Origin: Aporhodopirellula aestuarii
Lineage (GTDB): Bacteria; Planctomycetota; Planctomycetia; Pirellulales; Pirellulaceae
Direction of reading: 5' to 3'
Assembly: GCF_023701485.1 (NCBI RefSeq)
Contig: NZ_JAMQBK010000050.1
Span: forward strand, 1 to 54,275
Length of the DNA: 54,275 nucleotides
This document shows, piece by piece, positions 1-12,300 of the stretch. The position numbers and the translations under genes were made by a program. Each line of letters opens with the position of its first letter. Position 1 is the first letter of the stretch. Below the pieces are notes generated by a model. It ran no database searches and was not told the DNA's origin. It worked only from the letters and a program-made list of their open reading frames with translations.

Positions 1-311
1 CAATTATTGGGACGCTTCCTATGTGCCTTGGAAACAACGGTCAGTCAAAAAGACCATGAAATTGCTAACTAGATGAATCCCGGATTTGCGGGCTATGTGT
101 TCCAGGCACCGCTCAATTATCAATCAAAAGAAATTGACAAAGGATTCACGACGCGGGCGATCGCTCCAAGCGTCATCTCTTCCCTAAAAGCGACAGACCA
201 ACTCGAAAACGCACGTGAATATCAGCGTCTATCGCCAGCCACGTGGCAACCTTGTGACAGAAAGCATTCCTAAATCATTGGGATAATTGTCACCCGTTGC
301 CGGTCGTTGCT
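1..311. other. Intergenic region upstream of the giant gene
   Basis: I see no convincing gene here. A 66-codon open frame at 73-273 has no recognisable domain, no clear ribosome binding site and unremarkable composition, so I do not call it. The region presumably carries the promoter of the downstream surface-protein gene, but no promoter match is strong enough to place. Confidence 0.5.
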
Positions 312-3300
312 ATGAAACGTTGTTTTGCGAAATCGCTTCGCCTTTTTCAAACATTGGAAGAACGAGTCCTGTTTGACGCTGCGGTTGCTACTGAGCCCCC
401 CGCCGAGTCGCAGACACCCGATCAAGCTGAACAAGCTGATTCAGCGACGATGGTTAATGACGAATCCGCCTTAGACGAGGCCGCTGCGGAGAACCTGCAG
501 CTGGTTGAGAAACGCCGCGAACTGGTCATCGTCGATCCGGCCGTCGAGTCGTACCAAGAACTCATCGACGATCTCATTAATCGTTCGGAAGAAGACCGCA
601 CACTCGAGGTGATCCTATTGCAGGGAGATGCGAGCGGTTTTGACCAAGTGAGCGAACTGCTAGCAAGTCGACAGGACCTCGATGCGATTCATGTGGTGTC
701 CCACGGCGAACAAGGAGCGTTTCGCCTTGGAAACGACTGGGTCGACTCGCAGAGTCTGTATGTGAATTCAGGAAGTGTCGCGGCATGGGGCGATGCTCTG
801 ACGACGGACGCTGATATCCTGCTGTATGGTTGCGATATCGCAGGATCCGAGCAAGGCATTGAGCTGGTGGAACAACTCGCCAGTCTGACAGATGCCAACG
901 TCGCGGCCAGCGACGATGACACGGGCGCATCTCAACAGGATGCGGACTGGGAGCTGGAACATCATCATGGATCAGTCGAAACCGAGATTGCGTTTAGCGA
1001 ATCGGCTCAGAGCTCCTACTCGCACCGCCTTGCTGCAGGGCCTCAGGTCACCTTGCCAAACGCGACCCGCGACGTGCAACTCGGCTCAACATTCAACTTC
1101 GACGTGACGTTTGAAAACACGGGAAGCGATGTCGGATATGGGCCGGTCGTCGACTTGCTGTTTCCTGCCGCGGGCATCGACGGATACGATGGAGTATCGT
1201 TTGGCTCGGCTAGCTATCTTGGCACTGTGGTCAACTCGACCGTCAGCACGTTCGCCAACGATTCCAATGGATTCGGAGTGGTGGAGCATCCTTACTTTGA
1301 AATCGTTCAAAACGAGACGCAAGCAATCACGATTGATTCCGCGACGACCGGTGGGACGTTCACGTTAGGCTTTGGTGGTCAGACTACAACGGATCTTGCT
1401 TTCAATGCGGATGCCGCCACGGTGCAAGCGGCTTTGGAAGCACTTAGCAGTGTCTCGCCTGGTGATGTCAGCGTCACCGGTGGAATGAGTGACGGGTATG
1501 TGTTGGTGGAGTTCATCGGCACCCAAGCTCAAACGGACGTCAGCGACATCACAGTGAACAACGCGAGTTTGGTCGGTGGAACGGCCGCCGCATTGACCGT
1601 GAACGACGGCTCCGCGACAGCAACGAGGCAACGTCTGTTTGGACGCGCAGGTGACCAGCTCGTCACTTTGGAGTTGCCCTTTGGCTCGTTTGCTCCGGGG
1701 CAGCCTGCGGCAACTGTGAACGTCACTGCCACCCTGAGTGAATTCGCTGATCTCGGTGAGGCGTTGACCATTGGTGCACGGAGTGGTTTTCGTTTTGGTG
1801 AAGACCCCGTTGATAATCCTGACGCAGACGCCGTTTTGCTGAGCGACAACGAGGTGGACGTCAGCGGTGCTTCAGCGGGCAGCCAATGGTCAGAAACCAT
1901 GGCGGTCAATCCAACACTCATCTCGCTCACCAAATCCTATTCGGGAGCGGAGAATGAGATGGCAACCGGTCCAAGCTACGAATCACAGTATGTCATTCGA
2001 GTAGACATTGCCGATGGTCAAACGATTTCGGATTTAGATGTCATTGATTCGCTTCCAGACAACATCGTTGTTACCAGCATCGACTCGGTGACCGTCGGTG
2101 GATCAAACGCAGCCTACACCGATAATCTCGGCAGTTTGACAACGCCGGGCACCTCGCAAGACCTGATTGTCAGTTTAGACAATGACGTGACGGGGACGAG
2201 TTCCAGCAGCGACGTCGTTGTGACGTTCAGTTTCTATGTGTCGGAATTCGATGGCAATTCGGATCGCGTGATTCCAGTCAACGGGGAAGACGATACCACA
2301 TCAACTCCAGATTCACGATCATTCAACAATGCTCGTGCCGAAGGAACCTGGACGCCGACCGATGGTCTGGATGCGCCGGCGGTCGCCATGGCGGATCCGA
2401 CTGGTCCCGAGCACACGTTGGATAACAAGGCTATTGCGATTCAAAAGACAGTTGCGGTTGTCAACGATGTTGGTTCGCCTGGTGCGACGCCCGGTGACGT
2501 ATTGGAGTACACCCTTGAATTTCAAATCAGTGACTATTTCACGTTTGGAGACCTTCAAATCACCGATTTGTTTCAGGACGGTCAATTATTTGATTTCGGT
2601 TACGGGGCGACATTTGACATCACCGATTTGAATGGCAGCGTCACTGGTAGCTTCACTGTTCGTGAAGTGATCGATCCCGACGGTGGTGAGACATTGGTTG
2701 TCGACCAAACTCAGATCGACCGCTCGGATGATACGTCCGAAAGTGGAACTTCCGACGGATCCACAACGCTGACATTCGATCTTTCGCAAGTACTCGTCAA
2801 CAACGGTGCTGCCGACGGAATTTTGCAAGGCGGTTTGAGTGACGGCCCCACCAATCAAGGTGCCGCCACCGGGACGATCCGGTTCCGAACCGTGATCCAA
2901 GATGAATACGCCGATACTTTTCCATCAGGAGACCGCAGCGTCGACCAAGGCGACGTGATCACAAATTCCAGTCTGACGATTTCGGGGACGGTTCGGGAAA
3001 ACGCCGAAGACGACGATCTCGCAGACGGATTCGCCTCGATGGAACGTGTTCTGCACACCGAGTCCGACACCTCATCGGCCTCCATTCAGATCCAAGGCGG
3101 CACGCTTGCAAAAACGGTTTATGCGATCAATGGCAGCACCACCTTGCCGACCAATCCGGATACTGGAAAGGTAATCTTGGTCGCGGGCGATGTGGTGACG
3201 TATCGGATCAACTACTCGTTGTCCTCGACCGACTTCGAGAATTTGGTCCTTACCGATTACTTACCACTTCCGATTTTTGACGTCACCGATCATGACGCGG

Positions 3301-6300
3301 ATGGATTCGACAACGCGGGTGCCACCTATGGATGGACAGTCGACATTGGGAATTCGTTTGATACAACGCCACCGGGTTCTGGAGTCATCGAATTTGGTGC
3401 CAACGACTCCTTCTTCTATAGCAATGGGACGAACTCGAATATCACACCCAATATCCTGATTGACCCTGTCTCCAATTCACTTGCATTGGAATTTGGGAAC
3501 TACGACGACCCAAGCTCACCTGCCACTGAAATCGAATTGTATTTGTCGGTGACTGCTAGCGATCTTCCAACGGCCGATGGTTTGTTTTTGACCAATCAAG
3601 TGAGGGCCTCCGAAGGGACCACCCAGCAAGATTCCACTGTGCTGGATGAGATCATTCAAGTTGAGATGACTCAACCCTTATTGGCAATCCAAAAAGGCGT
3701 CGTCGACACCGACAGCACCGATGCCAATATCACGGGTTCGGTTGGGCCAGTAACGTTTGCGTCCGTCGGGTCAGGCGGGACGTTCACGGGCACTCTCCAT
3801 AGCGACGGACTAGAAGCCACACCAGTCGACGCGAACATTGACAATCTCGAAGCGGGCGATCGTGTTCGCTATGCCATCGTGATTGAGAACTTCGGTTCCT
3901 CTTATCGCGGAGCCCATGACGTCACCCTCCAAGACCAATTGCCTGACGGATTTACTTTCGTTGGCGGTTCGATGCGAATCGTCGACGGGACCGGGGCCGA
4001 TCACACGTTCACCGACGTCAATGGCGGCAACCCAGGGCTCTTTGGAGACGGGATCATCATTGATGACCCTGGCCCCACCCCCGGATCGTCTGGAATCGAT
4101 GCAGGAGCGATTGATGGAGACGACCCCACAAACGGCCGGAACATTCTCGTGATTTTGTACGACGTCGAGCTCACCGACGCGGCGACGATCAATCAAACGC
4201 ACACCAACACCGCCGAGATCACGCACTACGCGTCGAAGGAAGGCGGACAGAATCATGCGGCTGGTTTGACTGAAACCGCTGATGCGACTACATCCAACTT
4301 TGATGGAACTAAAACGATCGTCTCGACGGATCAGGCGCACACGACATTCGAGAGCGGCGCCGAACGCGTGACCGTTGGCGAAACGATCCGGTATCGAATT
4401 CAAGTCGAAATTCCCCAGGGGAGTTTAGACGACTTTGTAGTCCGCGATCTTTTACCAAACGGCTTGACGTTCATGGACGATGGCATGGCGAATGTCGCAT
4501 TCATTAGTGACGGTGGATTGTCGTCGGACACGATCTCAGGTGTCGGGCTGGATTCGACCAACCCGGCGTACACACCAACCTTCGCATTGCCTGACACTGC
4601 TGTTTCGATTTCCGCCAGCGGCCAAGACGATACGTACGCAACCGGCACCGACGTCTATTTCAAACTTGGGAATCTGACGAATTCAGATACAGATGCCAAT
4701 GCGGAGTACGTGGTCATCGAATTCAATGCTCTGGTCGACAACAGCGTTTCAGGCAGCAACGACAGTGGCGATGGACGCTACAACGATTTTCGCGTCCAAT
4801 CCGGGGACACGACTGAATTTGATCTTCCAGACGGAAGCCGGCCGTTGGTTCAAATTGTTGAACCATTAATCAGCCAACCCAGCATCACGTCCAGCATCGC
4901 AAACGTTGATGCAGGGGACGCAGTTGAATACACAGTGGACTTCGCGGTCACCAGCGGAACGAATCAATCCGACGCATTTGATGTCGTATTCGATGCGACA
5001 TTGCCTGACAATTTCACCTTCGATTCCCTCAATTCCATTCGAATCGATGGCGTTGTGGTGAATTTCGGTGACGCGGACTACCCGACCATCTCTCAGTCAG
5101 GCTCTAGCTTGACGGTTACATTTGATCGACTCAATGAAGGTCAGACTGTTGAGATTGTTTATGACGGAGCGGTGGACGGTACTGTTACACCAGACGATAC
5201 GCTGACAACCGCTTCGACGTTGACGTGGACCTCCCTGGCAACCGACTCTGGATCAGGGACAACCAACGGGGAACGCGATGGGAGCAACACCACCGGCGTC
5301 CCCAACGACTACTACCAAGCCGCGTCGCAGGATGTAGACGTCGCCACGACTTGGAACATCACGAAGACGCTCGTTGGAACCGAAATTGTCTCGGGTGGAA
5401 ATGGTGCGAACCAAGGTGTGATTGGCGAGTTGGTCACCTACCGCTTGGTCATTGATTTCCCGGAAGCAACCGTTCCCCAATCCATCATCACGGATCAATT
5501 GGATGCTGGGCTGGCGTTTGTCAATGTGCTCAGTACATCGGATAGCGGGATCACCTTCAGCGGATCGCTGACACCCGCGATTACCAACAACGGCCAAACC
5601 ATCACCTTCGATTTGGGGACGGTGACCGATAGCGACACCAGTGACGGAAACGGTGGGCAACTGACGATCGAGTACCAAGCTGTGGTACTGAACACCTCGG
5701 GCAACCAAACAACCACTGCACTCGATAATGTTGCCACTTATACCTGGGGCAATAACTCCGACAACAACGTTACTAATGACGCGGCTGACGTGATTGTTGT
5801 CGAACCTGAAATCACACTGGATCAAAGTATTTCCATTGCCGGGAATGCAGGCCAAACAACGGGGGATGCTGGCGACGCGATTCAATACACGATCGAGATC
5901 ACCAACGGCAGCGGCTTAGACGCATTTGAGCTAGGCTTCCTGGATGATCTGCCAACAAACGGTTCCGCATCCGTATTAACAGGAGTCACCTTCTCGGTCA
6001 CTGACACGGAAGGCTTGGTGTCCAACTCTGATTTCACTCTGTCTGGGTCGGACGGAACCGGATATTCGCTGGAATACACCGGTACCGATTGGGACATGCT
6101 CGCCTCACAGGTTGGACGGACGATCACAATCACCGTAGATGGGACGATCGCGTCCACCGTTACCCCCAACGCAAGCTTCGAAAACAATCCTGAAGTGGAT
6201 TGGTCTTCGTTGAATGGGACCGTGCTAGATCGAAGCCCACACAACACTGCCAGCGACGAGCGAGTCGGAACGGATTCGAGTGATAACACGGCCGACTACA

Positions 6301-9300
6301 TCAGTGGCGATGCACTCTCGTTCGTAGTGAACCCGCCCGGTTTTGTGAAGTCCCTAGTTTCAACGAATCAGACGGAGACGACCGGAAGCAATGTGACGAT
6401 CGGTGAAGAGATCACTTATCGATTGTCGGTCACGATGCCGGAAGGAGAGTCCCCCGACTTGACCCTTGTCGATCAACTTCCAGATGGTTTGCAGTACGTA
6501 TCGTTTACCTTGGATACGGCCGGATTCAATGGAACCGTCGGGGCACCGACCGTGACCGGTGGCACCTCGGACGGCGAGGATGTCACGTTCGCCTTTGGTG
6601 CGATCAGCACGGCAGTCGACAACAATGGAAGCAACAACTCGTTCAGTATTCTGGTAACGGCGGTCGTGACTGACAATCCTGGCACGACGGGATACACCGG
6701 TTCCCAATCAGTGCTCAGCAATGTTGCGACGATTGATCTATCTGGAGATGCGGTTGCCCCGGCTTCATCCAACTCTGTCGATGTGACCGTGGTCGAATCA
6801 AATCTGGGAATTTTAAAGTCGATCGACCTGGCCGACGTGAACGCTCGAGACGAGGTCACCGTCACCATTGAAGTCGAAAACGATGGCCCCCACGCGGCGT
6901 ACGAAGTGAACCTGCAGGACGTTTTGGATCCAACGGTCTATGACATCTCCACGGTCAGTTTCACGACCACTGAATCAGGATTCACTGAGGCCAATAGTTC
7001 TGGGACCATCACCTATTCCGGTGGGGACATTACGTCGGGGGCGACCGCGACGTTCGAGTTCACCGTGCGAGTTCATGACGATGTTGTCGTGGGGCAAGAT
7101 TATACGAACACGGCACGAATCACGTCGGCAACCACGTTGGATGGAACGGAAACCGGCGAACGCGACCAGACTGACGCCGATGGCGATTCGAGTGATGTGG
7201 ACACGGATAGCATCCATGCACGTGAACACACACTGGATGGATTTGTTTACTTCGACGCAGACAACGACGGCGTTTTCGACGGCTCCGAAACTGGAATTGA
7301 CGGGGTCACGGTCACCCTCACCGGTACCGACCACCTCGGGCGTGCAATAACCCCTCGAGTCTTCACGACCGGGTCGGGCGCGAATCCAGATGGTTTCTAT
7401 CTGTTCGAAGACCTTCGACCGGGGACCTATTCAATCACCCAAACTCAGCCCACCACCGCCCCCAACGGAAAGGCTTACATGGATGGAACCGATACCATTG
7501 GAACCGGTGGCGGTGATGATTCGGCCAACGACACTTTCACGACCATCGTTCTGTCGACGGCAAACGAAAATGGCGGAGCCGACTACAACTTTGGTGAATT
7601 GGAAGAAGGCGAACTTTCCGGAATCGTCTATCACGACGCGAACAACAATGGCGTCTTTGACGCGGGCGACAGCGGGATCGACGGCGTGACAGTCACATTG
7701 ACCGGGACAGATGACAATGGCGTGATCACTCCGATCGTGTTGGTCACCAGCGGCGGAGGGCTGTATGCATTTGATGAATTGCGTCCGGGCGAATACACAA
7801 TCACGGAAACTCAACCAGCTTTCAATGCCCCCTCTGGCCGAGCCTACGCCGACCGAGCAGAGACCGATGGTTCGCTCGCGAACGGAGCTCTTTCCATCAA
7901 TGACCAGATCCATAGTATCAACGTAGCGGCTGGGGACACCGGAACCGAGTATCGCTTCGGCGAAGTCATTGAGTCCGTGATTTCTGGCTATGTGTTCACG
8001 GACCAGAACAACGACAGTGATCGCTCTGACGGAATTGGAATCTCGGGACAATCGGTTCGCATCACAGGAACCGATGACGTTGGCAATACCGTGGACCAAA
8101 CGGTGTCCACCGATGGCAATGGCTTTTACCAGTTCGCTGGGCTACGCCCATCCGATGCGACCGGATACACCATCACCCAAGTCAGTCAGCCTACCGGATA
8201 TTTGGACGGGATTGATACCGTTGGTTCCCAAGGTGGAACGTTGGGCAATGATCAATTCACCGCGGTCGTGATCAACAGCGACACCGATGGCTCAGAAAAC
8301 AACTTCGCTGAACTTCGTCCCAATTCGCTCGAAGGCTATGTTTTCAATGATCGCGACAACGATGGCGAGATTGACACGGGTGAGGGCGGAATCGCATTGG
8401 CCACGTTGCGATTGACCGGAACCGATGATCGAGGAAACGATGTGGACATCACCGTCCAAACGGATTCGAACGGCCGGTACGAATTCATCAACCTACGTCC
8501 TTCAGATGCAACCGGATACACCATCACCGAAACACAGCCACCGGAATGGAATGATGGCCAGCACGTCGACGGCAGTCTTTCCAATGGCGATGACAGCGTC
8601 GCCAACGTGATCTCTGGAATCGATGTTGTCGAGAATGCGGCAGGTATCGATTACAACTTCGGCGAGCGTGGTGCCTCGATCTCCGGAACCGTATTCTTCG
8701 ACGACGACCGCAATGGAACGCAGCAAGCGGGAGAAACCACAGGTATTAATAACATTCGCGTCGAGCTCTATGACAGCGCAGGCACCAACCTGCTGGAATT
8801 CACGACGACCGATTCGGCTGGCGACTACCGTTTTGATCATCTCGCCGCTGGGGACTATGTCGTGCGTCAAATTCAACCACGCTATTACACCAGTACCAGT
8901 GCAGATGAGCTGAACGTGACCTTGCCAGTCACTGGTTTGACGGAACAGGATTTCGGTGAGACTCAATTTGAAATTGGAGGCGTTGTCTATTGGGACGCCG
9001 ACAACGACGGAACCAACGACATTGGGACGGAAACAGGATTGTCCGGCGTCACCGTGACGTTACAAATGGACCACGATGGCGACGGGAATTTCGAAGAAGA
9101 CTTTGTCACCACCACCGACGCGAACGGCAACTATCTGTTCACCGAAAAACCAGGCGTCGACTATCGAGTCGTTGTCACACCGCTTGCGGGCACGACCCAA
9201 ACTGACGATCCCGATGCAACGCTGGATGATCAAGCCACCTTCGTCGTGGGACTCGCAAATTTGCCAACGGATCAGGATTTCGGTTATCGAGGCAATTCGT

Positions 9301-12300
9301 CCATTGGTGATTTGGTGTTCTTTGACTACTCCGGCGATGGCGGAGCTTTCGACGCAGGCGACAATGACCGAGGTTTTGCTGGTGTCGATATCACCTTGGA
9401 GATTGATGTCAATGGAGATACTTCGGTCGACTACACCCAGACCGTCACCACGGCAGCGAATGGCAGCTACTTGTTCGATCATTTGATCGCTGGCGACTAC
9501 ACCATCACCGTTGATTCAAGCGATCTACCAGATCAAGTTGGCAACAACCCGACCTATAACAGCGACGCCACGATTGACGACGCGACCATCATCGTTTTGC
9601 CTGTTGATACCGATAACTCCACAACGGATTTCGGCTACCACGGTCATCCGGATTACACGATCACCGTTGTTGACGGAAACGAAAACGTTGTGGCTGGCCA
9701 GAGCGTCACCCATGACATCACGCTAGTGAACAACGGCACGTTTCATGGTCAAAACGTCGTGGTGGTTGCCGAGTACCCGACCAACGTGTTGGAGAATGTG
9801 ACTGCGACCAACGGCGGCGTCATCGACGCCAGCGCCGGAACGGTCACTTGGACCCTTCCCGTCGTCCAAGACGGGGAAACGGTTAACCTTTCGATTACCG
9901 GTGATGTTGTCGATGTCTTGGATGCAGAGAATGATCCGCTGACTGTAGACGTCAGCGTTTCTGACGATGCATTCAACGGCGTGGATCTGACAACGCTCAA
10001 CAATCAAGATTCGGACACCGACCAGATTTCAAACCTTCAATCACTTATGAATGTTCTGGATGTTTCTGCAAATGGCGATCTTTGGGATGTGACCTTCGAG
10101 ATTAGCATTGAGAACACGGGATCCGTTCGGCTCGATGAGCTAACCCTTCTCGATGACATTGAGGCTCAATTGGGAAGTCGCTTCGTTTCAGTGACGACTC
10201 CGGTCGTGGTATCCACCGGAGCCGGAACTCCAACGATCAACTCAGGATGGTCGAGCGATACATCACTTGACCTATTTGACCCCGTCGTGACGAATGAGTT
10301 CTTGGACGTGGGTGAATCTTTGACAGTGACTTTTGTCGCAACGATCGATCCTGATGCCAGCGGTACGTCGGCCGCGATCGATAACACCGCAATTGCGGGC
10401 GGCACCGATGTGACAACTGTCCCCGGCACACCGCTGCAAGTGACCGACGTTTCGGACGGTGGCAGTGATGTCGCGGGTACCAACCCTGGGGCACCTGGAG
10501 ACCTAGGCACCGAAGACGATCCAACGCAGGTTTACATTGCCGATCTTGGCGTTGCAACGCACCAGTCATCAGCGGTGCAAGATCCGGCGACTCGCGACTA
10601 CACCGTCACGTACACCTTGTTCATTGAAAACACGGGTTCCGTCACCTTGGATCAATTGTCGATTTTAGATGATGTCGTCACTCAGTTTGGCGACGCATTT
10701 GTCGAAATCGAAGCGGGGACTCTCGCGATCCAAAACACCAGTGGCACGGGAACATTACCAAGCGTCAACCCGGGGTGGGAAACCGACACGACACAATCCT
10801 TGATCGACGGCGCATCGGCTTCGCTCGATGCGGGGGACTCATTCGAGATTACTTTCAACGTTGTCGTCGATCCCGATGCGGTGGACGGGTTATCGCAAAC
10901 GGCTGAGAATCAAGCTTCGGCTTCTGGTCGAGCGTTGGACGAGTATGGAGATGCCTTGCTTAATGGCGGGTCTCCTGTGACGGCAACCGATTTGTCGGAT
11001 AGTGGGACAGATGCCAATTCATCAAACGCGGGTTTCGACGGCGACACGGGGTCAACGGATGACGCAACGCCTCTCGTATTGCCCGAGATTGGTGCAGCCA
11101 AACGCCTTGTGAGTTCCACTGGCGCACCCGATGGAAACCGCGACTTAACCTATGAGATTGTGATTCGGAACCTGGGCACCGTGCCTCTTGATAACATCAC
11201 ACTGACCGAGGACCTGGACGACCGTTTCGGCCCTGGCTTTATATCGGTCGTGAGTCCTCCCGCAATCGTCGCGTCCACGGCGGATCAAGATCCCAATCTT
11301 GCTGCATGGAACGGCGATTCCTTAGTGGAAATCTTCGATGGAGCGTCCGGAACACTCGATCCCGGCGATCAGGTTGTGGTTCGCTTCACGGTTCGAATTG
11401 ATATTGATCAACTTGATTCAACGTCAAACAACCAGGTGGAAGTTTCTGGCGACTACGACTCACGCCCCATGATCGCCGGATACGACGGGACTGTGACGGA
11501 CTTGTCCGATACCGGAAGTGATCCGGCCAGCAGCAACCCGGGTAACCCGGGCGATTCGGGCGGATTCGATGACCCAACATTGGTTCCCGCGATCGGTGTT
11601 GCTTTAGATCATGGCGATCCAACACCAGTCCCCGGCACCGACAACTTCACCGTGCCGGTCACGATCGTGGTAGAGAACTTGGGAGCAACGGATCTGAATA
11701 ATCTTCAACTCAGCCAAGATCTTGCGGCGACTTTCGGAGACGTCTTTTTAAGCGTGTCCAATACGCAAATCCCAATCGCGGGAGTGACGGGGACGCCTCC
11801 GACATTGAATCCGAATTGGGAATCGGATGTCTCGCAAAACATGCTCGATCCCACCACTGGAATCCTGCGTCCGGGAGATGTCTTTGTGGTCACCTTTGAC
11901 ATGCAAGTGGATCCCGATGCAGGTGGAACATCGGCTTTCCTCAACAACCAAGCTGTGGTCACGGGGGCTGACCCAAGCAACGCCACCGCGGTGGTCAATG
12001 ACCGAAGTGATTCGGGGCAGGATCCGTCAACCACGAATCCTGGCCAACCGGGAGATTCCAGCACGGCTGACGATCCAACTCCATTGCATATTCCTGATAT
12101 TGGAATCGCGAAATCGATCATTGAAGCACGCCAACGCGGATTGACTTACGACCTGACGATCCAATTCATTGTCGAGAACACGGGCACGGTGGATCTTACT
12201 GATTTGCAATTGTTCGACAATTTAGCGACTGAGTATGGAGTCAATTTCGGTCGTGTCGTCGGATCACCTCAAATTGTGCTATCCAACGCGACCGTCGCCC

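Noticed and set aside
73..273. 66-codon open frame upstream of the giant gene
   Set aside because: No family motif, no clear ribosome binding site, and low-information composition.
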